Source of the DNA: Collibacillus ludicampi | GTDB taxonomy: Bacteria; Bacillota; Bacilli; Tumebacillales; BOQE01 | Direction of reading: 5' to 3' | NCBI RefSeq assembly: GCF_023705585.1 | Contig: NZ_BOQE01000001.1 | Span: 2,822,710-2,886,709 of the forward strand | DNA length: 64,000 bases | Part shown: positions 1 to 10,524 of the stretch, one piece after another | Numbering within the stretch: the stretch's first letter is position 1 | How the letters are laid out: every line of letters begins with the position of its first letter | Notes under the pieces: generated by a model | What the model saw: only the letters and a program-made list of their open reading frames with translations | The model's database searches: none | What the model was told of the DNA's origin: nothing | Made by a program: the position numbers and the translations under genes

Positions 1-158
1 ATGAAAAATTAATTTTTCATCTCGTAGGGGATAGAAGCCAGGCGGTTGCAGCCGATCCTTGGAAAGAAGATGAAGTTCGTGAAAATCGTCTGGTTTTTAT
101 AGGTAAGCGATTGGATTCCGAACGGATTCGGGAGCAGTTGGAATCCTGTCTGGTTTAA
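1..158 (+). CDS. CobW-family GTPase/metallochaperone, C-terminal fragment
   Basis: Open from the window edge to a TAA at 156-158 and ending just before ruvC. The last 51 residues include HLVGDRSQAVAADPW, RLVFIGKRLD and a final LESCLV. This pattern matches the CobW C-terminal domain of metal-insertion GTPases, whose usual ending is of the form 'RLVFIG..LD...L...L..CL'. The GTPase core lies outside the window, so the substrate metal cannot be inferred. Identification rests only on this short C-terminal signature. Confidence 0.6.
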   Translation, partial: EKLIFHLVGDRSQAVAADPWKEDEVRENRLVFIGKRLDSERIREQLESCLV

Positions 159-176
159 CGGACAGGAGGATTTGTG

Positions 177-695
177 ATGCGTATTTTAGGAATTGATCCG
201 GGTTACGGGCGAACGGGATATGGTGTAATTGATGTCTATGGGAATCGTTTGCAAGCGGCTGAATATGGATTGATTGAGACAGACGCCGCGCTACCGATGG
301 AAAGACGCTTACAACAAATCTATGATGCTTTGCGGGATATCATTGCGAGAACAAGTCCGGAACGATTGGCTCTAGAGCAACTTTTTTTTAATCGCAATGT
401 GACGACTGCCATCGCCGTAGGACAGGCGAGAGGCGTGATTTTGCTGGCAGGGGTACAGGCCGGACTTTCATGTGCCGAGTATACCCCGATGCAAGTGAAA
501 CAGTCGATTGTCGGTTATGGAAAAGCAGAGAAGCAACAGATACAGGAAATGGTAAAGATTTTTCTTAACCTTGCCCAGGTACCGAAACCTGATGACGTGG
601 CGGATGCATTGGCGATCGCGATCACCGATGCGCATATGTTTTCGTTTCAGACGAGTTTGGAAATGCGTGCTAAAAAAAGAGGGACAACCTCTTAA
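177..695 (+). CDS. ruvC: Holliday junction endodeoxyribonuclease RuvC
   Basis: RuvC resolves Holliday junctions by symmetric nicking together with RuvAB. The 172-residue product starts with GIDPG (Asp7) and carries Glu67 in ALEQLFFNRN and Asp140/Asp143 in KPDDVADALAIAI, the four acidic residues expected of the RNase H-like active site. Length is typical. I chose ATG 177 over GTG 174 because AGGAGGA at 164-170 gives better spacing. It is followed 15 nt later by ruvA, so ruvC-ruvA-ruvB looks like one operon. Confidence 0.97.
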   Translation: MRILGIDPGYGRTGYGVIDVYGNRLQAAEYGLIETDAALPMERRLQQIYDALRDIIARTSPERLALEQLFFNRNVTTAIAVGQARGVILLAGVQAGLSCAEYTPMQVKQSIVGYGKAEKQQIQEMVKIFLNLAQVPKPDDVADALAIAITDAHMFSFQTSLEMRAKKRGTTS

Positions 696-710
696 AGGGA
701 AGGTGCGACG

Positions 711-1325
711 ATGATCGCTTTTCTGGAAGGAACGGTTGCGTATACCGAACTTGATCAAATCATCGTAAACGTGGGCGGAGTAGGATATCGTGTCTATGTC
801 ACAACCCCATTCGCATGCCGCCTACAGGAAGGTGAGCATGTTCGCGTTCATACGCACCAACATGTACGGGAAGACGCGATTGTACTTTACGGATTTGCAA
901 CCCATGAAGAACGTGAGTTGTTTGTGCGTTTACAAAGTGTCTCCGGAGTGGGTCCTAAAGCAGCCCTGTCGATTATTGGAGCCGGATCGCTCCCGATGGT
1001 GTGTGCGGCCATACAAGGGGAAGATGTTCAGTTTCTTATGAAAGTGCCAGGCATTGGAAAGAAGACGGCGCAACGTCTGATTATCGATTTAAAAGATAAG
1101 CTTGATGATATACATAGACATGAACCTGTTTATCATCCGCATTCGCGAGATAATAACTCTCCTTCTCTATCAGGTGAAGGAGAGTTGTTTGCCGCACTAG
1201 TAGCATTAGGCTATACTGAGAAAGAAGCGCAAGGGGCCGTTCGCTCTCTTGCCCATGAGATCGAGCAAGGGGTGCCTGTTGAATCGTTGATAAAACTTGC
1301 TCTTCGAGTCTTAGCTCGAACATAA
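711..1325 (+). CDS. ruvA: Holliday junction branch migration complex subunit RuvA
   Basis: RuvA binds the four-way junction and loads the RuvB motors. The 204-residue protein has an N-terminal OB-fold ([20 protein letters not shown]), two helix-hairpin-helix motifs ([14 protein letters not shown] and [16 protein letters not shown], about residues 70-125), an acidic linker and the C-terminal RuvB-contacting domain ([15 protein letters not shown]). Start ATG 711 follows AAAGGGAAGG. It lies between ruvC and ruvB with short gaps. Confidence 0.97.
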   Translation: MIAFLEGTVAYTELDQIIVNVGGVGYRVYVTTPFACRLQEGEHVRVHTHQHVREDAIVLYGFATHEERELFVRLQSVSGVGPKAALSIIGAGSLPMVCAAIQGEDVQFLMKVPGIGKKTAQRLIIDLKDKLDDIHRHEPVYHPHSRDNNSPSLSGEGELFAALVALGYTEKEAQGAVRSLAHEIEQGVPVESLIKLALRVLART

Positions 1326-1338
1326 GGGAGAGGACGAT

Positions 1339-2337
1339 GTGCACGATCGAATCATTTCAGCGCAATTTTTAGGGGAGGACGGAGGTTTGGAGACCTTACG
1401 CCCCCGTTATTTGGATGAATATATAGGACAGCAGCAGGTAAAAGAGAACCTGCGGGTGTTTATAGAAGCAGCGAAGATGCGAAATGAGGCGCTCGACCAC
1501 GTTCTTTTATACGGTCCTCCGGGACTTGGTAAAACGACATTGTCAAACATCATCGCCAATGAGCTCGGAGTCAACATTCGCACAACTTCCGGCCCGGCGA
1601 TCGAAAGAGCGGGCGATCTTGCCGCGATTTTGACGAATTTGCAAGAAGGAGATGTCCTTTTTATCGATGAGATCCACCGCTTGAACCGAACGGTTGAAGA
1701 AGTCTTGTATCCTGCGATGGAAGATTTTGCGTTGGATATTGTAATCGGCAAGGGCCCCGGTGCCCGCTCTGTACGTTTAGACTTGCCTCCATTCACACTG
1801 ATTGGTGCAACTACACGTGCCGGGCTCTTATCGGCGCCGTTGCGCGATCGTTTCGGTGTGATGAGCCATCTCGACTATTACTCGGTTGAAGATCTGGTGA
1901 AAATCGTGTTGCGTGCGGCGGATATCCTTTCTGTCCGCATCTTGCCGGAGGGAGCGGAAGAGATCGCTAGAAGGTCAAGGGGGACTCCGCGTATTGCAAA
2001 CCGTCTTTTGAAGCGAGTGCGTGACTTTGCTCAGGTCAAGGGGGATGGGGTGATTTCGCGCGAAGTTGCCGATCAGGCTTTACAATTGATTCAGGTGGAT
2101 CCGTTGGGGCTTGATCAAGTCGATCATCGCTTACTGCTTACGATCATCGAAAAATTTCAGGGAGGACCCGTAGGTCTGGATACGATTGCGGCGACGATCG
2201 GTGAAGAACCGGATACGATTGAGGATGTGTACGAACCTTACCTTTTGCAAATCGGTTTTTTGCAAAGAACGCCGCGAGGTCGTATCGTTACACCCAGAGG
2301 GTACATACATCTTGGAATGACGCCGCCTGAGAAATAA
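1339..2337 (+). CDS. ruvB: Holliday junction DNA helicase RuvB
   Basis: AAA+ motor of the RuvAB branch-migration complex. Visible are Walker [10 protein letters not shown] (about residues 59-67), Walker B LFIDEIHR, sensor 1 GATTRAGLL, the arginine-finger region PLRDRFGV, and a winged-helix C-terminus ([17 protein letters not shown]). The 332-aa length is normal. It begins with GTG after GGGAGAGGA. An out-of-frame ATG two bases upstream is not used. Last gene of the ruv operon. Confidence 0.97.
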   Translation: MHDRIISAQFLGEDGGLETLRPRYLDEYIGQQQVKENLRVFIEAAKMRNEALDHVLLYGPPGLGKTTLSNIIANELGVNIRTTSGPAIERAGDLAAILTNLQEGDVLFIDEIHRLNRTVEEVLYPAMEDFALDIVIGKGPGARSVRLDLPPFTLIGATTRAGLLSAPLRDRFGVMSHLDYYSVEDLVKIVLRAADILSVRILPEGAEEIARRSRGTPRIANRLLKRVRDFAQVKGDGVISREVADQALQLIQVDPLGLDQVDHRLLLTIIEKFQGGPVGLDTIAATIGEEPDTIEDVYEPYLLQIGFLQRTPRGRIVTPRGYIHLGMTPPEK

Positions 2338-2361
2338 GAGTTGGTAGGTTCTTTCTCTGTT

Positions 2362-2388
2362 ACCCTCAAAATAACAGAGTGCAACGAA
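2362..2388 (+). promoter_or_regulatory. putative SigI-type promoter of sigI-rsgI
   Basis: ACCCTC at 2362-2367 and CGAA at 2385-2388 are separated by 17 nt, close to the ACCCCC / CGAA pattern known for sigma-I promoters, and stand 17 nt ahead of sigI. Autoregulation of sigI is established in Bacillus. An 8-bp inverted repeat (CTCTGTTA 2355-2362, TAACAGAG 2372-2379) overlaps the site. The motif is short, so the call is tentative. Confidence 0.45.
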
Positions 2389-2404
2389 ATATGTAATAAG
2401 CGAG

Positions 2405-3157
2405 GTGGAATGGGTGGGATTCATACCGTTCCGTCGCAAACAGGATGACGAGATATGCGACCTGCAAAAAAAGTTGGAACGCATTCGGGCAGGAGACACC
2501 AAAGTGCGTAACCAACTTTTGCAAGAATATATTCCTTTTATCGCAAAAAGCGCATCTCAGGCGACAGGACGTTATATTCGCCGTGGTGAAGATGATGAAT
2601 TTAGTGTAGCATTGTCGGCTTTCAATGAAGCGATCGATCACTTTGATCTCAAGCGCGGCACCAGTTTTCTCAGTTTCGCGGACACCGTGATCAAAAGACG
2701 ATTGATCGATTTTTACCGTTCAAAATCGGCGAAAGATCGAGATGTTCCTTTCACGGAGTTTGAAGTGGAAGATGATGAAGACAACATTATTAATTATGTA
2801 GAAGTGCAAAAATCGATGGAAGCGCATGCCGTAAAGCTTGAAGAAGAGCAAAGGCGCGAAGAAATCGAGAGATATATGGAGTTGCTTTCCGCATTCAATA
2901 TCACTTTGGAGGAACTGGTGGAACTTTCGCCGAAACACGTCGATGCGCGGCAGAACGCCATGGAAGTCGCACGAATCATTGCGGAACGTGAAGAGTTACG
3001 AACCTATCTTTATGAAAAGAAATCTCTTCCCCTTAAACAACTGATGCAATATGTATCGGTTTCGCGAAAGACAATCGAGCGCCAACGAAAATATATCATC
3101 GCGATTACTTTGATATTGACAAACGATTTGAATATGTTACAAGAATACATTCTGTGA
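2405..3157 (+). CDS. sigI: RNA polymerase sigma factor SigI
   Basis: Alternative sigma factor of the SigI type (heat or cell-envelope stress in bacilli, polysaccharide sensing in clostridia). The protein has the sigma region 2-like segment (NQLLQEYIPFIAKSAS, FSVALSAFNEAIDHFDL, FADTVIKRRLIDFYR) and a C-terminal DNA-binding helix-turn-helix (LPLKQLMQYVSVSRKTIERQRKYI). About 250 aa, as usual for SigI. The start could be GTG 2405 or GTG 2414. GAGGTGG at 2402-2408 favours 2414. It is followed by its regulator rsgI, whose upstream end overlaps the stop region. Confidence 0.9.
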   Translation: MEWVGFIPFRRKQDDEICDLQKKLERIRAGDTKVRNQLLQEYIPFIAKSASQATGRYIRRGEDDEFSVALSAFNEAIDHFDLKRGTSFLSFADTVIKRRLIDFYRSKSAKDRDVPFTEFEVEDDEDNIINYVEVQKSMEAHAVKLEEEQRREEIERYMELLSAFNITLEELVELSPKHVDARQNAMEVARIIAEREELRTYLYEKKSLPLKQLMQYVSVSRKTIERQRKYIIAITLILTNDLNMLQEYIL

Positions 3158-3171
3158 AGGAAGGTCTAGGC

Positions 3172-4320
3172 ATGGAGCGCAAGGGGATCATCATGAAAAT
3201 AGCCGGTCAACAGGTGATCGTTCTGACATCCGATCGACAATTTATAACACTACCTTACGAAGCTCATATGAGAGTCGGAAAAGAAGTGATCATCCCCATT
3301 GTCACACAAACGGAGAAACGCAGTTTTTTTCGATCCCCTATAAAAATAATTGGGGTGTTCGTTGCCTCTGTTCTTATGGTGCTGGAATTTTGGCAAGGAA
3401 TACCCAAGCATCAAGGAAATCACGCGTATGCGTATATTACGATCGACGTGAATCCTAGTGTAGAATTGGCGATTGACCGGCAGGAGCTTGTTCTCTTCGC
3501 CAATCCGCTGAACGATGATGCGAAAAAGTTGCTGGAAAATACGCAGTTGACCGGTAAACAAGTCGATCAAGCGGTTGCTGTGCTCGCCGACGAGTCAGTC
3601 CGACAAGGATATTTAAAAGCTCAAAGCGAGGTACTTATTTCAGCGTCTCGCGTACAGGGAGAAGATGAGCGCACAATTGATTTGACGCAACTGGAAGATA
3701 AGCTCATGAACGCCTTTCACCATGCAGTTTCGCAGAATATCCCCGTCGATGTGGAAGGCGTGATCGTATCGGATGAGTTGCGACATGAAGCGATGAGCCA
3801 AGGGTTGTCGGCGGGTAAATACTATTTATATGAAACCGCACGTTCGCTTGGTGTTCCTGTGACGATTGATGAGTTAAGACATGAATCCATCACGGAAGTG
3901 GCGAATCGGTACGGATTGGATTTGTCACGGATTTTGCACCAACTGCGGGATGTTAACCATACATCCCGCGTAACGAATCATGAAGAACATGTCCTCGATG
4001 ATACAGTTAGCGAATCCGGTAATCTTAAAGGTAATAAGTCGAAACAAATTCTCGACGACGGGCAGCCAGCTTCGTCCGCTCAGCCTTCATCCCAACTGCC
4101 CTTTATTGGAAAAATAGAACGGGAAGAACGGCAAGTTCAAGGCCGGGAGGAGAGCAAAAAATCTCTCGATATGGATCCTCCCCATTCATTTCAGGTGCAT
4201 CCCCCTTTCCATCGGAATCGTGAAAACGACGAGGATAAGGTAAAGAAACACGATGAAGAGAAGAAGAATGATAAAGGAGATGAAGGGGATCGGGAGAAGA
4301 GGCATGACAAGAAACATTAA
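3172..4320 (+). CDS. rsgI: anti-sigma-I factor RsgI family protein
   Basis: Membrane anti-sigma factor that sequesters SigI. The N-terminus (MERKGIIMKIAGQQVIVLT) is the RsgI domain, one membrane segment lies at about residues 57-74, and the external part starts with the conserved ITIDVNPSVELAIDR module. The C-terminal ~110 residues are low-complexity, rich in Lys/Glu/Asp, with no carbohydrate-binding domain visible. ATG 3172 is preferred because AAGGAAGG lies 8 nt upstream. The frame is open back to GTG 3154. Overlapping transcription with sigI fits a sigma/anti-sigma pair. Confidence 0.9.
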   Translation: MERKGIIMKIAGQQVIVLTSDRQFITLPYEAHMRVGKEVIIPIVTQTEKRSFFRSPIKIIGVFVASVLMVLEFWQGIPKHQGNHAYAYITIDVNPSVELAIDRQELVLFANPLNDDAKKLLENTQLTGKQVDQAVAVLADESVRQGYLKAQSEVLISASRVQGEDERTIDLTQLEDKLMNAFHHAVSQNIPVDVEGVIVSDELRHEAMSQGLSAGKYYLYETARSLGVPVTIDELRHESITEVANRYGLDLSRILHQLRDVNHTSRVTNHEEHVLDDTVSESGNLKGNKSKQILDDGQPASSAQPSSQLPFIGKIEREERQVQGREESKKSLDMDPPHSFQVHPPFHRNRENDEDKVKKHDEEKKNDKGDEGDREKRHDKKH

Positions 4321-4394
4321 AGTATAAACTTCAAATTTTATTGTGACACTAGAGTACGACGGAATTTGTTGCTAGAGAGGATCGAGATAGTCAG

Positions 4395-6633
<2,239 letters not shown>

Positions 6634-6672
6634 GCTTCCTATAGGAAGCAACTGAAAGGAGATACATAGATA

Positions 6673-6960
6673 ATGATGGCAGTCCTTCAAAATTTGCTCC
6701 CTTTTCTTCTGATTTTTGTTATCTTTTATTTTCTTTTGATTCGTCCGCAACAGAAAAGACAGCGTGAACGGAACAACATGCTTTCGGCCCTGCAGAAAGG
6801 TGATCAAGTGATCACGATCGGTGGTATTCACGGTACGATTACGGATCTGACCGAGAGCACGGTGACATTGCGCGTTTCCGCCACGACTCAGATTACGTTT
6901 GAACGTTCTGCGATTTCGAGCGTGAAGAGCACAAAAGAAGAGACGCCGGCAAAATCTTAA
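6673..6960 (+). CDS. yajC: preprotein translocase subunit YajC
   Basis: Small single-span accessory subunit of the Sec translocon. A membrane segment (FLLIFVIFYFLLIRPQQKRQ, about residues 11-30) ends in the characteristic FLLIRPQQKR, followed by the cytoplasmic domain with LQKGDQVITIGGIHGTI. 95 aa is typical. AAAGGAG precedes ATG 6673, and ATG 6676 is equally possible. secD and secF, its functional partners, lie 3.5 kb downstream. Confidence 0.95.
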   Translation: MMAVLQNLLPFLLIFVIFYFLLIRPQQKRQRERNNMLSALQKGDQVITIGGIHGTITDLTESTVTLRVSATTQITFERSAISSVKSTKEETPAKS

Positions 6961-6972
6961 CCGGCGCATATT

Positions 6973-7082
6973 GCATGAGGGCGTATGCTTTGTTAAGAGA
7001 GCGACTCCAGAAGTCTTGTCGCCTGAGATATAACTCAAGCGAGATGACATCCATGGAGCATGAATACAAAGCGTATGCCCGT
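6973..7082. repeat. fold-back repeat, short copy (single-unit type)
   Basis: Imperfect inverted repeat between convergent yajC and the YrzE-like gene. Its ends are GGGCGTATGCTTTG and CAAAGCGTATGCCCG. Inside are AGCGACTCCAGAAGTCTTGTCGC on the left and GCGAGATGACATCCATGGAGCAT on the right. The pieces align with the longer repeats at 37.4 and 47.4 kb, but with only one unit per arm and considerable divergence. No protein is encoded. Confidence 0.65.
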
Positions 7083-7087
7083 TTTCG

Positions 7088-7495
7088 TTAATATTTACTT
7101 TTTCCACCCGTGTTTACCCCGATCATGCCTCCGAACATTCCGATCAACGACATGAGAGCAATCTGTACGACATTATATAGAGTGAACGAAACGCTTGCCA
7201 CTAACAATCCTATCACTGTGATGATTACAGAATAAGCGAGCGCTGTGATTCCCCCATAATACCATCCTTTTTCTCCCGCTATCCGCGCTGAGACGAATGC
7301 GCCGATGAGAGAAGCCAACATATTGATGATGTAGGTGATCGTTGGAAGACGGGCTTCAGCCATAGAAGTCCATGTGACGATCATGCTCGTTAAAAGAATA
7401 CAGATAAAAGCGAATACGAGTGCTGTGAGAAGTCCCCGCAAGATCGGGGCACCGCCGAGCCGGGGTGTGATATCAGAAAGGGGTTTACCATTCAT
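7088..7495 (-). CDS. TIGR04086/YrzE-like membrane protein
   Basis: 135-residue protein with four hydrophobic segments (GLLTALVFAFICILLTSMIV, YIINMLASLIGAFVSARIAG, GGITALAYSVIITVIGLLVA, LMSLIGMFGGMIG). The layout and the GAFVSARIAGEKGWYYGG loop match a family of four-helix proteins found beside yajC/secDF in Bacillota. Function is not known. Rev-strand AAGGAGAATGTTCG precedes ATG 7495. Confidence 0.75.
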   Translation of the reverse strand: MNGKPLSDITPRLGGAPILRGLLTALVFAFICILLTSMIVTWTSMAEARLPTITYIINMLASLIGAFVSARIAGEKGWYYGGITALAYSVIITVIGLLVASVSFTLYNVVQIALMSLIGMFGGMIGVNTGGKSKY

Positions 7496-7662
7496 CGAAC
7501 ATTCTCCTTCCCGTCAGGTTCGCTACATGTATATTCGCGGTAAACAAGCGTTATGTGTGGGGAAAAACGATTAGAAGTAACAGAATGGAAAAACGTGTAG
7601 CACATGACCCAGACACAATTGACGTATCCTAGGTTTGGACATTGGGTACAGGAGGAGCGCTA

Positions 7663-8343
7663 ATGGTTATCGGATTACTCTTGCGAACCATTCTCGTCTA
7701 CTTATATGTTCTGATCGCCATGCGTTTGATGGGAAAACGCGAGATCGGAAAATTATCTATTTTTGATTTGGTTGTCTCCATCATGATTGCGGAAGTTTCT
7801 GCTGTAGCCCTCGAAGATCCTTCCGCTCCGTTATCACGCGGGATGTTGATTATTGCCGCTTTGGTCTCCTTACAGATCCTCGTTTCTTATATCACGTTGA
7901 AGAGCCAACGATTGCGAAATCTTGTTGAAGGGCAACCGACTGTTTTAATTGCGAACGGGAAAATCAACGATGCGGAAATGAGGCGCACTCGGTATTCCAT
8001 GAGTGACTTAATGACTCAACTGCGCGAGAAAAATATCGCCAACGTGGCAGATGTGGAATTCGCGATTCTCGAAACATCGGGTAAATTGTCGGTGTTTCCG
8101 AAAGCACAGAAGCGGCCGCTTACGGCTGGAGACTTGAACTTGACAGTTCCCCGTACCGGTTTGCCGCTTCCGTTAATTATTGATGGACAACCGATCGATA
8201 AGAATATCGAAAAGATCGGGAAGACACGGTACTGGCTGAAGTACGAATTAAAAAAATTTGGGTATGAAGATTTTAAAGAAATTTTCTATTGTTGTGTGGA
8301 TAACCAGGGACAATTGTATGTCGATCAAAAAGAGGATGGTTAA
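7663..8343 (+). CDS. DUF421 (YetF-like) membrane protein
   Basis: Two to three N-terminal membrane helices (MVIGLLLRTILVYLYVLIAM and following), the conserved MGKREIGKLSIFDLVVSIMIAE motif of DUF421, then a soluble domain (VEGQPTVLIANGKI, MSDLMTQLREKNI, VEFAILETSGKLSVF) and a second YetF-type domain (YGYEDFKEIFYCCVDNQGQL-like end). 226 aa from ATG 7663. CAGGAGGAG at 7650-7657 selects this start over an upstream TTG at 7642. B. subtilis homologues are spore-associated or unknown. The end overlaps the convergent spoVB by 4 nt. Confidence 0.85.
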   Translation: MVIGLLLRTILVYLYVLIAMRLMGKREIGKLSIFDLVVSIMIAEVSAVALEDPSAPLSRGMLIIAALVSLQILVSYITLKSQRLRNLVEGQPTVLIANGKINDAEMRRTRYSMSDLMTQLREKNIANVADVEFAILETSGKLSVFPKAQKRPLTAGDLNLTVPRTGLPLPLIIDGQPIDKNIEKIGKTRYWLKYELKKFGYEDFKEIFYCCVDNQGQLYVDQKEDG

Positions 8344-9920
8344 TAACGAATGAACGGTATCCAGCGTAGACATAGGGACAAGACGGGCCCAATCTTGGGA
8401 ATCCGTTCAATCGAACGCAACGACACGATGCGGAACAAAAGCAAAAGTATGCAATAAACGCTGGAGGACAGAAGGATCGCGATGCTGATCATAGCAGGCT
8501 GCGACCAATGTGTGAGCGCCATTTTCGTCTGAATCACGATGAGAGCCATGATGCTTGCTGAGAAAGCGATTTTTAGCGTATCATGTAAATGAATTGTAAT
8601 ACCGACATATTTGGCGACTGTCGCTCCGTAAAAGAATGTGATGACCATGTACGTTAGACACAGTGAGATGGCGACACCACGAATTCCCAGATCGGGACGG
8701 GATGCGAGAAAGTAGATCAATGTCAGCTTGATGGCGGAGCCGATCAGGCTGATAGTTGTTTGTAATCCTGCACGATTTAACCCTTTCAGAACACCGGATA
8801 AAGGTCCATGCAAGTAAAGAAAGATACCGAATGGCGCCAAAATGGCCAAAAGAGGGCCGGCCATCGGTTCGTTGTAAATCGTGATGGCCAAATCTTTAGC
8901 CAACAGGGAAAATATGACGCTTGCGGGAAGCCCGATCAAGATTGTGACGCGGATCGCTTGATACAGTCTCCTTTGCACGAGATGGTACGCTTTGACGGCG
9001 ATCGCTTCCGAAACGGCCGGAATGATCGTCGTTTCCAGTGACCATGTGATAACCGTAGGCCATACAAACAGAGTGATCGCCATCCCAAGTGCACCATACT
9101 GAGCGGTTGCCGTTTGTTTCAAAATTCCGGCCGCTTGCAACGCATTCATCACGATCATCGGCTCCAAAGCAAATGCGATCGATGATAAGATCCGTTGAAA
9201 CGTGATAGGCAGTGCGATTTCTCCAAGAGAATAAAGCGTACGGACAAACCGTTCTGTTTTTAACGGTACTTGGGTGATTTTTGTGATTCGATATTTATTG
9301 AGATATAAATATCCGAGATAGAGAAATCCAACCAATTCTCCGGCAACGACTCCGATCATTGATCCTGCTGCAGCATAACCAAGACCATACGGCAACAAAA
9401 TGTAGATCATCGGAATGCCTACAGCAACCCGAGCGATCGTTTCCAAGATGGAGGAGACAGCCCGAGGCGTTTGATTTTGTATCCCCTGGAAATATCCGTG
9501 TATGACCCAAGCGATTGTAATGATCGGGATGGCGGGCGCCATGGCGATCATTGGATAGTATGTTCGAGGGTCGTTATTCTCGTGAGCTGATAACCAAGGA
9601 GCCATGTAGATAAAGATTGCCGTAATCATGCAGGAAAGCAGGGTCACTGTTATAAAGGAAAATTTCATGATACGTTTGACACGGCGCTGGTCATGAACGG
9701 CCAATGCTTCCGCGACGACTTTGGAGATGGCGATAGGAAAACCGACGGAAGACAGCGTAATGAGCAGTGACAAGATGGGCCAAACCAAGCGGAATAGACC
9801 GACACCTTCAGCCTGCATCAAACGTGAAGTATACACTTGCATGATGACTCCAAGGAAGCGCGTGATCAGGCTCGCGACGATGAGGACGAGCGCTCCTTTG
9901 AGAAACGATTGTTTACTCAA
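8340..9920 (-). CDS. spoVB: stage V sporulation protein B (MOP-family flippase)
   Basis: Polytopic MATE/MOP-type lipid flippase. SpoVB is needed for spore cortex peptidoglycan synthesis. The 526-residue product begins SKQSFLKGALVLIVASLITR, very like SpoVB proteins, and shows about 12-14 hydrophobic segments, with motifs such as SVGFPIAISKVVAEALA and HGYFQGIQNQTPRAVS. The frame stays open upstream to 10184, but TTG 9920 with GGGGG 8 nt before it fits the family N-terminus. It lies divergent from comN. Confidence 0.88.
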   Translation of the reverse strand: MSKQSFLKGALVLIVASLITRFLGVIMQVYTSRLMQAEGVGLFRLVWPILSLLITLSSVGFPIAISKVVAEALAVHDQRRVKRIMKFSFITVTLLSCMITAIFIYMAPWLSAHENNDPRTYYPMIAMAPAIPIITIAWVIHGYFQGIQNQTPRAVSSILETIARVAVGIPMIYILLPYGLGYAAAGSMIGVVAGELVGFLYLGYLYLNKYRITKITQVPLKTERFVRTLYSLGEIALPITFQRILSSIAFALEPMIVMNALQAAGILKQTATAQYGALGMAITLFVWPTVITWSLETTIIPAVSEAIAVKAYHLVQRRLYQAIRVTILIGLPASVIFSLLAKDLAITIYNEPMAGPLLAILAPFGIFLYLHGPLSGVLKGLNRAGLQTTISLIGSAIKLTLIYFLASRPDLGIRGVAISLCLTYMVITFFYGATVAKYVGITIHLHDTLKIAFSASIMALIVIQTKMALTHWSQPAMISIAILLSSSVYCILLLLFRIVSLRSIERIPKIGPVLSLCLRWIPFIRY

Positions 9921-10063
9921 GATGAATTCCCCCAGATACAGACTCACTAGAGAATATGCGGACAGGGGGAGAGTTAGTCCCTCTCCGTAAGAGAAGAAGG
10001 ATTTTATGAGCTCGGGGCGAATTTTTGATGAAAGGATCAATGGCATTGGGGAGGAACATAAGG

Positions 10064-10390
10064 ATGAACGGTTCAGATGACAAAGTGACCATCGGTTCAT
10101 CAGATGATACGAATGAATTCGTTGAGAGTCAAAAAACAGAAGAATCATCTGCAAAATCCTTACTTTCCGCCGATGAACTCTCATTGATGATCGAGGAACT
10201 TTGTCATTCCAAGGCAGAAGAGTTCTCCTTTTTCGGGTATAAAAACATCACAGGACAAGAAATATGGGAATGTGTATCGTCCCGTTACAAGAAAGGAATG
10301 CCGCCTCTCTATAAGATCGTCGATGATATTTTATCATTACGTGTGAACGCTTTTATGGATTGGGCCTTGATGTCGGTGTATAAACGGTAA
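10064..10390 (+). CDS. comN: ComN-type post-transcriptional regulator
   Basis: 108-residue soluble protein. The C-terminal ~70 residues (MIEELCHSKAEEFSFFGYKNI, EIWECVSSRYKKGMPPLYKIVDDILSLRVNAFMDW) match the ComN/YrzD family, which controls comE mRNA localisation in B. subtilis. The N-terminal 35 residues are acidic and Ser/Thr-rich. ATG 10064 follows GGGGAGGAAC. Location just before secD is conserved for this family. A terminator follows. Confidence 0.82.
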   Translation: MNGSDDKVTIGSSDDTNEFVESQKTEESSAKSLLSADELSLMIEELCHSKAEEFSFFGYKNITGQEIWECVSSRYKKGMPPLYKIVDDILSLRVNAFMDWALMSVYKR

Positions 10391-10416
10391 ATTTTTGAGA
10401 CAAAATTCATGAGCGA

Positions 10417-10446
10417 TGGAGCCTGTATCATGTAGGGCTCTTTTTC
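10417..10446 (+). terminator. rho-independent terminator after comN
   Basis: GAGCC (10419-10423) pairs with GGCTC (10436-10440), followed by TTTTT. Confidence 0.7.
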
Positions 10447-10463
10447 CTGTTTTATCCGCTCCA

Positions 10464-10493
10464 TTGACGATGATTACATGTTAATCGTATACT
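10464..10493 (+). promoter_or_regulatory. sigma-A-type promoter for secD-secF
   Basis: TTGACG (10464-10469) and TATACT (10488-10493), 18-bp spacer. The spacer contains a near-palindrome, GATTACATGTTAATC. secD starts 31 nt downstream. Confidence 0.6.
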
Positions 10494-10524
10494 TGACGCA
10501 TTGGAGTATGCAAGGAGGAGAAAT

